From Streptococcaceae bacterium AM104-57 (GTDB lineage: Bacteria > Bacillota > Bacilli > Lactobacillales > Streptococcaceae), in the NCBI GenBank assembly GCA_027659245.1, contig JAQDPW010000007.1:1-64000 (forward strand): a stretch of DNA of 64,000 nt, read 5' to 3'. Shown here in pieces: positions 1-8,259 of this stretch. The notes beneath the pieces were generated by a model that ran no database searches, was not told the DNA's origin, and worked only from the letters and a program-made list of their open reading frames with translations. The position numbers and the translations under genes were made by a program. Position 1 is the first letter of the stretch. Every line of letters begins with the position of its first letter.

Positions 1-1527
1 AGTCGGTAAACCCTTGAGGATCTCCATTATCAGGTAAACCTAACGTTGTCCATGTTACCACAGAGCCATCCGGATAAGTGGCCATTCCACTCGGGGTATT
101 AGCCGTGCTTGGTTCTGCATCACGGGTTGAGCGTTTTTTCACTTGTCCTTTGACCTTGAAGGTTACTTCTGTATAAACCCCTTCGGTCAGGGTGACTAGT
201 TGCTCTTTGAGGTCGGTTGCCAACTGGTAGCCTTTTAAGTTTTCGGAGGTGACTAGCGCATCCGGTTTTACTGTATAGCTAATGCTTGCCTTCGGTTCGG
301 TGGTTTGAACGGTACGGGTCTTGGTCTCACGATAGACCTCTAGTCCTGTCTGCTCATCTTGGTAAACCACGGTATAGGAGAGTTCTGTTTGGCGTGGTTG
401 ATAGGCGTGGTGACCTTCTGTCTTTTCTAGCGGTCCTTGGGTGCGAGTCACATCATAGCGGATAGTCGCTGTTTCTTTGCGCGCTAGATCGACTTGACGG
501 ACTAGACTCTGACCAGATAGGTCTGCATAGTGGGCTAGGGCACTGTCATTAACGAGTTCCTTGCCATACTCGAGGATAGTGATGCCATCCTTGCCGGCTG
601 GGATGACTGCTTGGCGTTGAAGGCTGTGGACGATCTGACCTGTTTCTGTATCTCGGTATTCGACTGTATAGGTGACTGTTTCTGGTTTGCTATTGTCTGT
701 AGCTGGACTAGCTGCCGGTCTTGCCGGCGCTGACTCTTCTGCTTTGGCAGTTGACTCAGTTGGTGTAGCGGCCCTTGCGCCTGAAGCGTTTTCATTTGGT
801 ACTTCCGGCGTTTTCTCTGTTGGTGCTGGATCAACAGCTTTTTCCTCTACAGTTGCTGATGGTGCTGCAACAGGCTTGCCGGCTACTTGCAGACCAGCCA
901 TGCTAGCTTCAAGCTTGTTGCTGCTGGCAACAAGTTGTGCTTGGAGCTGAGCTACCTCATCTGCTGATACTGTTTGGCTAGATAAGGCTGTTAAGGCCTG
1001 CTGAGCCAGGCTTTCTGCCTCAAGGCGGGCTTGACGATAGCTAGCAACGCTGTCGGCTGTTTTGTCAGATAGGCCAGGCGCTTGCTGGAGCAGACCTTGC
1101 AAACGTGTATAAGCTGACTCTAGGCCACTCTTGTCCACAGACGGGACTTCTGCTCTTGGTCTTGCTGTTTCAGCAGGCGCAGGAGCTTCTGTGCTTGGCG
1201 CTGGACGGTCTGGTTCTGCCGAACTAGCAGAAAAAGCCGTTCCAGCATCTGCTGACGGCACCTCTTTGTCTTCTCTTGAGCCTGCTAGGCTATCGGTTGT
1301 CCCAGAGGTACCCCCCCGATGTTAGCGCTTTCAGTGTTAGTGACTACATCGCTCGCAGCGGTCGGGGAACTCTCTGACGATACCGGGGTAGCCTCTTCTA
1401 CCAAACCGGCAACTTCATCTGCCTTGACCTCTTGGCCTTGGCTCACAAACATCTGTCCTACCAGGACAGATGCAACTCCAACGCTTAGTTTGCGTATGGA
1501 GAATTTTTCTTGTTTTTCCCAATCCAT
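1..1527 (-). pseudogene. YSIRK-signal surface protein, frameshifted at a G7 tract, 3' end outside the window
   Basis: The start at 1527 (ATG, with GAAAGGAAAT upstream) gives a typical streptococcal surface-protein signal: FSIRKLSVGVASVLVG near residues 9-24, then a polar segment rich in A, E, S, T and P. The frame stops after 80 residues at 1285. Shifting one base at the seven-G run (plus-strand C7 at about 1311-1317) opens a second frame that runs without a stop to base 1. That frame encodes a Pro/Ala/Glu-rich stretch, a short helical part, and at least two related beta-type repeats beginning YTVEYRDTETG and YTVVYQDEQTG, which resemble MucBP/adhesin repeats. Eight G would restore the frame. 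It follows secA2, so it is a candidate SecA2 substrate (inference). The C-terminal anchor is not in the window. The break may be a real mutation, phase variation or a sequencing error. Confidence 0.85.
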
Positions 1528-1645
1528 ATTAGATTTCCTTTCTCGATCATCTATCCTCTACTCTTTCAAGTTGAGTATTTGAAAGATCATCTATAACTTA
1601 TTTATTTCGTTTTCTACTTTAGTCATCAAAGCTCTAGCCTATGAC

Positions 1646-3985
1646 TTAGGCTCTCATCTCAGTCATAGGACTGAGCAAAAAGGAGGTCATATTTTTTTCG
1701 ATGCGTCGGATCATCGCATGAAACTGTTCAAATGCCTCTCGTTGGTATTCTACGACAGGCGTGTTCTGAGCATAGGCTCGCATACCGATACTTTGCCGTG
1801 TCGTGTCCATCAAGTCGATATGAGCTGTCCACTCTTGGTCAACGATCATCAAAAACTGTAGCTTGATGGCATGATCTGTAAACATCATCGCGTATTGAGC
1901 TCTCTTGACCCGATAAAGGATCAAGGCCTGATCGATCAGATATTGCTCCAAAAAAGCAGGCGACTTATCTTTACAGGCTTGCACTTGATCTTCTGCTAAA
2001 GTGAAGGGGAGCTCATCCAAAACTCTGAGCATCTCATCAGAGTTTGTCTCAGCCACTAGTTGCTTGATCGTGCGTCGAATCATTCCTTCTGCATAGGGAG
2101 ATAGCTCATCCTCTAGCTCAAGCAACTGTTCCCGCTCTCTGTAGATCAGGCGCCGTTGTTCGGCTATGATATTGTCATACTGTAAAATTTTTAGACGCTC
2201 ATCATAGCTATTTCCCTCTACCTGAAGTTGTGCTGACTCTATATAGCGGCTAATCATCTTACTTTCGATAGGAGCATCATCCACCTTCAATTTTTCCCAA
2301 AGTTTTTTGATCTGATACCCTCCATTGCGAAGAAGTAGCTCATCCTCAAGCGAGATAAAAAACCTAGAGTAGCCCGGATCTCCTTGGCGTCCCGATCGTC
2401 CTCTCAATTGATTATCAATGCGGCGATTATCATGACGTTCTGTGCCTATCACACACAAGCCACCCAAATCACGAACCTCCTGAGTAAGCTTGATGTCCGT
2501 TCCACGACCAGCCATATTGGTCGCTACGGTTACGGCGTATTTCCTACCTGCCTGCTTGACAATCTCAGCTTCGGATGCATTGTTTTTTGCATTCAATACC
2601 TGATGAGGGATCTGGGCTTCTGTTAACAGTCTAGAGAGACGTTCCGAGTTTTCCACAGACACAGTCCCTACCAAAACTGGTTGCCCCCTTGCGTGTCGCT
2701 GTTTAATTTCTTCAACAACTGCATGAAACTTACTCTCTAAGGTTGAAAAGATAAGATCAGAGTCATCCAGTCTCTGGATCGGTCTATCGGTCGGAATGGA
2801 GTAAACGCTCATATTATAAACCTCGCGGAATTCCATCTCCTCTGTTTTCCCTGTACCTGTCATCCCTGATAGCTTGCGATACATCCGAAAATAGTTTTGA
2901 AAGGTAATGGTCGCAAGGGTTTTATTTTCGTTTTTGATGCTAACATTTTCCTTAGCTTCTAGTGCCTGATGAAGTCCGTTTGAAAAACGACGCCCAACTA
3001 AAATACGACCCGTAAAACTATCAACCAGTTGAACTTCGTCATCGTTCACGACATACTCTGTATTTTTTTCCATGGTATAGTTAGCCCTGAGTGCTTGGTC
3101 TATGTGGTGGACTAATTTCAGATTTTTTTCAGAGTATAGATTATCAACCTTAAAGATAGCTTCTGCTTTTTCGATACCAGATTCTGTCAAAGCAATGGCC
3201 TTGGTCGGGATATCAATCATATAGTCCTTTGTTTTATCCAAGCTCTTTACAAAAAAATCCGCTTGGAAATACAAATGACTAGCTTTCGAAGCACCGCCTG
3301 ATATGATCAGAGGCGTCTTGGCTTCATCAAGCAAGATAGAGTCAACCTCATCGATCACTGCATAGTTCAAGGGGCGTTGCACCCGATCTGAAACATCTGT
3401 AACCAAGTTATCTCTCAAATAATCAAAGCCAAGCTCACTATTTGTTGTGTAGGTCACATCACAAGCGTAGGCTTCTTTTTTTTGGATTGGAGACAGGTCC
3501 GAACTGCTTCCATTAATGCCGACACTTAAGCCCAAGCGCTCATAGATTGGCCTCATCTCCTCAGCATCCCGTCTCACCAGATATTCATTGACTGTCACAA
3601 CGTGAACGCCTTCACAAGTCAGCGCATTTAAATAGACAGGCAACACAGCAGTAACTGTCTTGCCTTCTCCTGTCTTCATTTCTGCAATGTTCCCGCCATG
3701 CAGGGCGATAGCTCCCATTATTTGTACTTTATGCAATTGGAAACCAAATAGTTGTTCAATCGCTTCACAGGCCAGCGCGTAGGCTTCTGGAAGCAGAGCA
3801 TCAAGGCTCTCTCCTCGCTTCAATCGTTCTTTAAAGCGCTGACTAGTTTCTTTAAATTCCTCTTCTGAGTAACCTTTGTATTTTTGCTGCAGTTGCAGTA
3901 TCCTATCGGCTAATTTTCGGTATTTTTTTAGCTCTAGGATATTTTTACTCATTATTTTTTTTAGACTTAATTCCATAACTTCCAT
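1646..3985 (-). CDS. secA2: Accessory preprotein translocase ATPase SecA2
   Basis: This is a 779-residue SecA-family ATPase that would drive proteins through a membrane channel. The Walker A motif TGEGKT is at residues 105-110, the DEAD-type IDEVDS motif follows near 210, and the second helicase half shows NMAGRGTDI and RGRSGRQGDPG. The protein ends at LLSPMTEMRA, so the cysteine-rich zinc tail found on most housekeeping SecA proteins is absent. That and the length point to the SecA2 group. The start could be the ATG at 3985, 3976 or 3952; none has a well-spaced ribosome site, and coupling to the small ORF overlapping the start is possible. The gene lies between a YbjN-like gene and a YSIRK surface protein, without SecY2 or Asp1-3 in view. 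Confidence 0.88.
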   Translation of the reverse strand: MEVMELSLKKIMSKNILELKKYRKLADRILQLQQKYKGYSEEEFKETSQRFKERLKRGESLDALLPEAYALACEAIEQLFGFQLHKVQIMGAIALHGGNIAEMKTGEGKTVTAVLPVYLNALTCEGVHVVTVNEYLVRRDAEEMRPIYERLGLSVGINGSSSDLSPIQKKEAYACDVTYTTNSELGFDYLRDNLVTDVSDRVQRPLNYAVIDEVDSILLDEAKTPLIISGGASKASHLYFQADFFVKSLDKTKDYMIDIPTKAIALTESGIEKAEAIFKVDNLYSEKNLKLVHHIDQALRANYTMEKNTEYVVNDDEVQLVDSFTGRILVGRRFSNGLHQALEAKENVSIKNENKTLATITFQNYFRMYRKLSGMTGTGKTEEMEFREVYNMSVYSIPTDRPIQRLDDSDLIFSTLESKFHAVVEEIKQRHARGQPVLVGTVSVENSERLSRLLTEAQIPHQVLNAKNNASEAEIVKQAGRKYAVTVATNMAGRGTDIKLTQEVRDLGGLCVIGTERHDNRRIDNQLRGRSGRQGDPGYSRFFISLEDELLLRNGGYQIKKLWEKLKVDDAPIESKMISRYIESAQLQVEGNSYDERLKILQYDNIIAEQRRLIYREREQLLELEDELSPYAEGMIRRTIKQLVAETNSDEMLRVLDELPFTLAEDQVQACKDKSPAFLEQYLIDQALILYRVKRAQYAMMFTDHAIKLQFLMIVDQEWTAHIDLMDTTRQSIGMRAYAQNTPVVEYQREAFEQFHAMIRRIEKNMTSFLLSPMTEMRA

Positions 3986-4119
3986 TTCTCCGACAAGTCA
4001 TTCGTAGTTAACCGATTGAGATTTTCAGCATGGAAACGAGCTACCAAAGCAACTAAAATTTGCAAGGAGGCGTTATTTAAACTGTAGTCTAAACGATTAA
4101 ATACTAACGATTGGCCCAA
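3967..4119 (-). CDS. Candidate small ORF (50 aa) bridging the YbjN-like gene and secA2
   Basis: An open frame starts at a TTG (4117-4119) inside the end of the YbjN-like gene. It fills the 111-base gap before secA2 and stops with TAA at 3967-3969, inside the first codons of secA2. The predicted peptide is 50 residues, with a hydrophobic helical middle (SLQILVALVARFHAEN) and a charged tail. The overlap at both ends is typical of translational coupling. There is no clear ribosome site before the TTG, so this remains a candidate. No family is recognised. Confidence 0.35.
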   Translation of the reverse strand: MGQSLVFNRLDYSLNNASLQILVALVARFHAENLNRLTTNDLSEKWKLWN

Positions 4120-4537
4120 ATTTTGATTCTATCTTTTCAACAATGTGCATCATGACATTCGCTCCTGTATTAAGCACATCATACACCATCTGCACATCTT
4201 GATGAACTTCTGTGACGTATCGTGCAAAGATACGACCATCATTTTCTAAACAGAGGTAGTAATACAATCCCATTTCAAGATTCAGTTGATTAAGGAAAGC
4301 CAACCATTCTCCTTGTTTTCCATAGGATTTGCAATAAGCGACATTATTAAAGACGATTTGGCATACTGCTCCATCTGTTTCACCAACCTGAGTGAAAGAA
4401 ACTGCAAAATCCAAGATATGATAGTCTGTCATTTCTAATTTCCCTTTGTAAAGCCATTGTCCATTTTCAAAGCTAACTTTCATTGGAAAATCATTTTTCA
4501 TAAGAAGGTGCTGGAACTCTTGATTTAATTTTTCCAT
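4097..4537 (-). CDS. YbjN-like / secretion-chaperone-like protein
   Basis: This 146-residue acidic protein has the alternating beta-strand and helix pattern of the YbjN (DUF1790) group, whose fold resembles type III secretion chaperones. It has no signal peptide or membrane segment. The start ATG at 4537 lies three bases after the upstream gene's stop, so the two are probably co-transcribed and coupled. Its place directly before secA2 makes a role as a cytoplasmic chaperone for the exported surface protein plausible, but that is inference. The family assignment rests on overall pattern only. Confidence 0.6.
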   Translation of the reverse strand: MEKLNQEFQHLLMKNDFPMKVSFENGQWLYKGKLEMTDYHILDFAVSFTQVGETDGAVCQIVFNNVAYCKSYGKQGEWLAFLNQLNLEMGLYYYLCLENDGRIFARYVTEVHQDVQMVYDVLNTGANVMMHIVEKIESKFGPIVSI

Positions 4538-4540
4538 TCT

Positions 4541-5110
4541 CTACTCTACCTTCCTAACAGTTAAAACCGGGATGTCGTCCTCTGTGAACTCCGGTAAGGG
4601 AAAGCAAATCACGTTCCTATCCCCACTTTCTGTACTGTCTTTTTCGAGCATATCTAAGGTCTCAAACTCATACTCATCTTCTAAGGAGATAGAAATCCTA
4701 TCCAAGTCCGCAATGTAGCGTTCCAGTAACTTTTCCAAAGTCGTAATCATTGTTTCACGGCGACTAAGAAGTCCCTTCAAAGTCTGATCCAAGTAGGCAT
4801 AATCTTCTTTGTTCTTAGCCAGCCACTCTTCACACTGCTCATTGTATTTTTCCTTCATTTTCAAAGATGTCTCCGATGCGCTCGCAAACATATCTCGAAC
4901 TCGATTTTGAGCTTCCATTGGAATCTCAATGATTTGTGCTTCTTTGTCTTTATAACGGTCAACTTGTTCAGTTAGTTCCTGACCAACAACTTCCTCCAAC
5001 TTTAAGTCAACATTTAGCTGGCGAATCTCTTCATTTAATTTTTCTATCGCCTGTTCTACTTCCTTGACATTATAGCCAAATATGGTTTTTGGAAACAATC
5101 CCTTTGCCAT
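4541..5110 (-). CDS. DivIVA-like coiled-coil protein, second of a pair
   Basis: This 189-residue protein starts with a short DivIVA-like N-terminus (FGYNVKEVEQAIEKLNEEI, about residues 12-30), continues as a charged coiled coil to about residue 150, and ends in an acidic, proline-containing tail. DivIVA-family proteins bind membrane at the pole or septum through such N-termini and recruit partners. AAGGAG lies upstream of the ATG at 5110. The next gene upstream has a similar design. Both lie in the same operon as secA2, so they may position the export machinery (inference). It is not the housekeeping DivIVA/GpsB by length or sequence. Confidence 0.55.
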   Translation of the reverse strand: MAKGLFPKTIFGYNVKEVEQAIEKLNEEIRQLNVDLKLEEVVGQELTEQVDRYKDKEAQIIEIPMEAQNRVRDMFASASETSLKMKEKYNEQCEEWLAKNKEDYAYLDQTLKGLLSRRETMITTLEKLLERYIADLDRISISLEDEYEFETLDMLEKDSTESGDRNVICFPLPEFTEDDIPVLTVRKVE

Positions 5111-5140
5111 TTACTACTTCTCCTTTTTTCTCTTTAGATT

Positions 5141-5707
5141 TTAAATAAAATATTCCGGAACAGAAACTCGTTCATTTTCCGCCATTTGTACTTGTGACTT
5201 CTCTTTTTCTAAGTTTTTGGTCAAACTTGTCAAGCGTTGCTCCAAATCGTTCATCACTTCTGTTGTCGTTGTCACATTAGATTGGAAGAGTCGATAATCC
5301 GAAGTCCGCAAATCTTCTAGCCATTGAACCAAACGATCCTTTGTATCGTTTTTGATTAATAGCTCTTGTTCTAGGATCATCTGCTTTTTAGCTTTGATCT
5401 CATTGTCGTCAAAAGTCTGCTCTGCTTTTTTAGCTAGCAATTCTTGACGTGTCGCAGCTAAAATCGCCTCGGCATCTGCTTCTCCTTTCGCAATCACTCC
5501 TTCTGATAATTCGGCAGACTGATTAAAGATAGGAACAAACATTGTTTCTCTGCTCTTGAAATATTGCAACTCTCTCTTCAAGTCTTGATTGCTTTTCTTT
5601 TGCTCTTGCAATGCCATCTTGGTCTCTTTTAACTTTTCTTCCAGACTCAAGAGTTCTTTCCGAACTTTTGAGCGGGAATACCCTACCATGTTTTTAGATA
5701 AGTCCAT
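5141..5707 (-). CDS. DivIVA-like coiled-coil protein, first of a pair
   Basis: This 188-residue, strongly helical and charged protein begins MDLSKNMVGYSRSKVRKEL, which resembles the membrane-binding start of DivIVA proteins (a GY motif followed by a helix). Long coiled-coil segments cover about residues 15-60 and 85-175. There is no signal peptide. A good ribosome site (AGGAG) precedes the ATG at 5707. The stop is 30 bases from the next gene, which has a related layout, so the two may be diverged paralogues. Function is unknown; a scaffold for the neighbouring SecA2 is an inference from position. Confidence 0.55.
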   Translation of the reverse strand: MDLSKNMVGYSRSKVRKELLSLEEKLKETKMALQEQKKSNQDLKRELQYFKSRETMFVPIFNQSAELSEGVIAKGEADAEAILAATRQELLAKKAEQTFDDNEIKAKKQMILEQELLIKNDTKDRLVQWLEDLRTSDYRLFQSNVTTTTEVMNDLEQRLTSLTKNLEKEKSQVQMAENERVSVPEYFI

Positions 5708-5822
5708 ATATGCTTCTCCTAAATATATTATATAAGAGATAATTTTCTTTTAAAAGGGATTCACTCGTTTTACTAGAAACAAACATCTCCATTCAAACTT
5801 CAAATTATCCTGTCATGTACCT

Positions 5823-7037
5823 TTAAAAGGCATTTTGTTGCCGTAATATCGCTAACGCTTCTGACACTTTTGCCCCCTGTCTTTCAAAATCTTCTAGGAT
5901 TTCGATAATGGTCTGGCGATTATTCCAACTATCCGCCCTCGCCGTTGCGACATATTGATGCAAATTCTCTGAAACTTGATATTTTGTCCAGTAGAAGGCA
6001 TCTTTACTTAGCAAAATCCACTTAGAACTTTCCCATCCCTGTTGAAAATCTCCAACATGGAAGGAGCTCATCGCCAGTTCATAATGCCATAAAAATTGAT
6101 AGATTGGTAAATGAATGACAATCGCCTCTCTTGCAGGAAGCTGACAATCTTTAACCGCCTTTGCAAAGAGATAGGCAAGCCTATAATTGCCATGTTCACG
6201 TGAATACCTAACAGCTTCGTATAAACTTTCTAAACGTTGCGGATAATACTCATAGCCTTTCAACCAATAATGCATAGCCTGCGCTTCATCACCTAGTTGC
6301 TCAAAACAGCAACCAAGCCGAGCGTAGGCAGCTGAAATTTCTTGATCCCAATATCCAATTTCGATAAATTTCAAGTACCATTCACTGGCTTCTTTTATCA
6401 TCCCCGCAGCCATAAAGGACTGACCGGCATAAAAAGCATAGCGCGGTTTTAAATCTAAATCTTTTTCTGGGTCGTAAAAGGCCGTTACCAATACTTGGGC
6501 GTCGTCGTAGTATTTATTTGGATTTTGACTTCTGCCACCAAAACGTCCAGAAAGCACATTGTAATCACCTTCTATCTTAAGGTGCCAATTTTTATTTTCT
6601 GTGACAATGTACTCATGCACAACGCTTCGCCAATGGAAGCTAGGATCGTTTTTGAACAAGAGCAAACGGTCATATACCGCTCCGTTATCATCCTTTAATC
6701 TAAACGAATACCCATCTGCTACCAAATCAGGTAATGAAAAACTTCCTTCAAATCGATCATCAGCATCAAACACAAAGATATAGTCACTTTTGCCATCTGC
6801 ATGTCTTAGGGCCTGTGTACGATTCCACGCAAAGTCCACCCATGAATCTTGATAAATCTCACCAGGGATACCTCGTTCTTGGAAAAATTCCTGTATCTCA
6901 GAAATCGTGTTATCAGTGGACCCTGTATCACTGATAACCCAGTAATCTAACGGAATGTATTGGCTAATATTTGCTAATGTTTCCTTGATAATACGCCCCT
7001 CGTTTTTAACAATCATATTCAAACAAATGGTGGCCAT
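5823..7037 (-). CDS. Family 2 glycosyltransferase with C-terminal TPR-like repeats
   Basis: This 404-residue protein begins with a GT2 (GT-A fold) domain: ICLNMIVKNEG at residues 4-14, SDTGSTDNT at 36-44 and the metal-binding DADD at 91-94. From about residue 200 it has helical repeats of TPR type (for example YARLGCCFEQLGDEAQAMHYW), as seen in enzymes that modify proteins or oligosaccharides. There are no membrane segments, so it is cytoplasmic. It is the first gene after a strong promoter and has GGAG before the ATG at 7037. It could glycosylate the surface protein encoded downstream, like the glycosyltransferases linked to other SecA2 loci; the substrate is unknown. Confidence 0.75.
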   Translation of the reverse strand: MATICLNMIVKNEGRIIKETLANISQYIPLDYWVISDTGSTDNTISEIQEFFQERGIPGEIYQDSWVDFAWNRTQALRHADGKSDYIFVFDADDRFEGSFSLPDLVADGYSFRLKDDNGAVYDRLLLFKNDPSFHWRSVVHEYIVTENKNWHLKIEGDYNVLSGRFGGRSQNPNKYYDDAQVLVTAFYDPEKDLDLKPRYAFYAGQSFMAAGMIKEASEWYLKFIEIGYWDQEISAAYARLGCCFEQLGDEAQAMHYWLKGYEYYPQRLESLYEAVRYSREHGNYRLAYLFAKAVKDCQLPAREAIVIHLPIYQFLWHYELAMSSFHVGDFQQGWESSKWILLSKDAFYWTKYQVSENLHQYVATARADSWNNRQTIIEILEDFERQGAKVSEALAILRQQNAF

Positions 7038-7079
7038 GATATTCTCCTTATTTAATCGAACAATAAGTTACTTACCTTC

Positions 7080-7108
7080 ATTATATAAAAAGAATCGTTT
7101 AAAGTCAA
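7080..7108 (-). promoter_or_regulatory. Sigma-A promoter of the glycosyltransferase-secA2 operon
   Basis: On the minus strand, TTGACT (7103-7108) and TATAAT (7080-7085) are separated by exactly 17 bases and lie 43 bases upstream of the glycosyltransferase ATG. This near-consensus promoter probably drives the whole minus-strand group down to secA2. Confidence 0.75.
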
Positions 7109-7224
7109 TCATAGTAATCATCGCTTCATCAAAAATGAAAAATCCTTTCCTACTTGCCGTCCTCCAAAATCTTTTCAAACTTCATTTATCTTGTCTGGCA
7201 ACCTCAACGCATTGCTTTGAATTG

Positions 7225-7331
7225 TATAGTGGATTGAAATAAGATATGAACAAAGAGATTAGGAAAGTCAAATTAATTTCTAGAAACGTTTTAGAATCCT
7301 TGGTGTACTATTCTAGGTTCAATCCATTATA
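7225..7331 (+). repeat. RUP-type repeat, copy A (107 bp)
   Basis: The element begins TATAGTGGATTGAA and ends with the inverted form TTCAATCCATTATA; it is exactly 107 bp, the length reported for RUP in pneumococcus. The interior shares long identical stretches with the copies at 7456, 13737 and 54438. RUP elements have no coding capacity and are thought to be moved by an IS630-type transposase at TA targets. Confidence 0.85.
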
Positions 7332-7455
7332 TTATACAGGGACACAAGATTACCATACCCTTACTTCAAATCTACTTTCCTAGGCCGGAAAAAAGCTCTC
7401 TGCTACAACCGTTGAAATGTTACTCTATCAAGAGACTTCCTTTTCACCTTGATAC

Positions 7456-7563
7456 TATAGTGGTTTGAAATAAGATATGAACAGAGAGATTAGGAAAGTC
7501 AAACTAATTTCTAGAAATATTTTTAGCAGTTGTAGTGTACTGTTCTAGATTCAATCCGCTATA
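7456..7563 (+). repeat. RUP-type repeat, copy B (108 bp)
   Basis: It starts TATAGTGGTTTGAA and ends TTCAATCCGCTATA, in the same orientation as copy A and 124 bp downstream of it. One mismatch lies in each terminal repeat. Two nearby copies in the same orientation suggest a tolerant landing region upstream of gatC. Confidence 0.85.
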
Positions 7564-7907
7564 AAACTCTTATCATAAAAACATTTGGCAGTGACAGTTG
7601 CTTAAATATCGCTGACTAAATCAATCTTGACAAAGCAAGGGCTCGAACATAAAAACACTCGCAAAATATTGAACAAGATTTTGAACAAAGGTGCAAACAT
7701 TTCCTAAGTCAATTCCATCTATTGAAACTCACATCTTACAAAAGTTTCACAAGAACGAAAAAACGACAAAGAATAGCATACCAAGAAGTTACACATCAAT
7801 TACAGGTATTAACCGGTTATAGCTAAGTGCAGCTTTCAACCTAAAACATCCCCCAGATAGTTTCACTATATTTTTTCACCTTTCCCTCCCTTATTTATAG
7901 GAAAATA

Positions 7908-7916
7908 TGGTAAAAT
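7908..7916 (+). promoter_or_regulatory. Extended -10 promoter of gatCAB
   Basis: TG-G-TAAAAT fits the extended -10 class common in streptococci, without a clear -35. It lies 40 bases upstream of the gatC start. The efp promoter at 11251 has the same layout. Confidence 0.5.
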
Positions 7917-7956
7917 AGAACAGATAAAGAATCATCATTTCACGAAAGGATACCAG

Positions 7957-8259
7957 ATGAAAATTACGCAAGAAGAGGTAACTCACGTTGCCAATCTTTC
8001 AAAATTAAAATTCTCAGAAGAAGAAACTGCTGCCTTTGCGACAACCTTGTCTAAGATTGTTGATATGTTCGAATTGCTCGGTGAAGTCGACACTACTGGT
8101 GTTGCACCTACTACAACGATGGCTGACCGTAAGACTGTACTTCGACCTGATGTGGCCGAAAAAGGAACAGACCGTGATCGCTTGTTTAAAAATGTACCTG
8201 AAAAAGAAAACTACTATATCAAGGTACCAGCTATCCTGGATGATGGAGGAGATGCCTAA
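7957..8259 (+). CDS. gatC: Asp-tRNA(Asn)/Glu-tRNA(Gln) amidotransferase subunit C
   Basis: This 100-residue GatC stabilises the GatCAB complex, which converts Glu-tRNA(Gln) (and Asp-tRNA(Asn) where that route is used) to the correct amide. The N-terminus ([18 protein letters not shown]) is characteristic of the family, and the length is usual. AAAGGA lies before the ATG at 7957. Its TAA overlaps the gatA ATG by one base (TAATG), so the two are coupled. It is the first gene of gatC-gatA-gatB. Confidence 0.95.
   Translation: MKITQEEVTHVANLSKLKFSEEETAAFATTLSKIVDMFELLGEVDTTGVAPTTTMADRKTVLRPDVAEKGTDRDRLFKNVPEKENYYIKVPAILDDGGDA

Larger units (their letters stand above)
7109..7907. other. Non-coding stretch between the secA2 locus and gatC, holding two RUP repeats
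   Basis: No credible gene is visible on either strand in this interval, which separates two divergent operons. It contains two RUP copies in the same orientation (7225-7331 and 7456-7563). The 124 bases between them and about 340 bases after them hold no recognised element. A segment near 7160-7215 faintly resembles a degraded mitis-group intergenic repeat, but not well enough to call. Confidence 0.6.

Noticed and set aside
1563..1585. Hairpin CTTTCAA/TTGAAAG in the leader of the surface protein
   Set aside because: A seven-base stem in an AT-rich leader without further support; likely chance.
1646..3985. Calling this gene the housekeeping SecA
   Set aside because: The zinc-binding C-terminal tail is missing, the length is near 780 instead of about 840, and the neighbours are those of an accessory export locus.
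7141..7215. Degraded mitis-group intergenic repeat or pseudogene
   Set aside because: Only a faint resemblance (CAACCTCAACGCATTGCTTTGA) to a common repeat; not enough to support a call.
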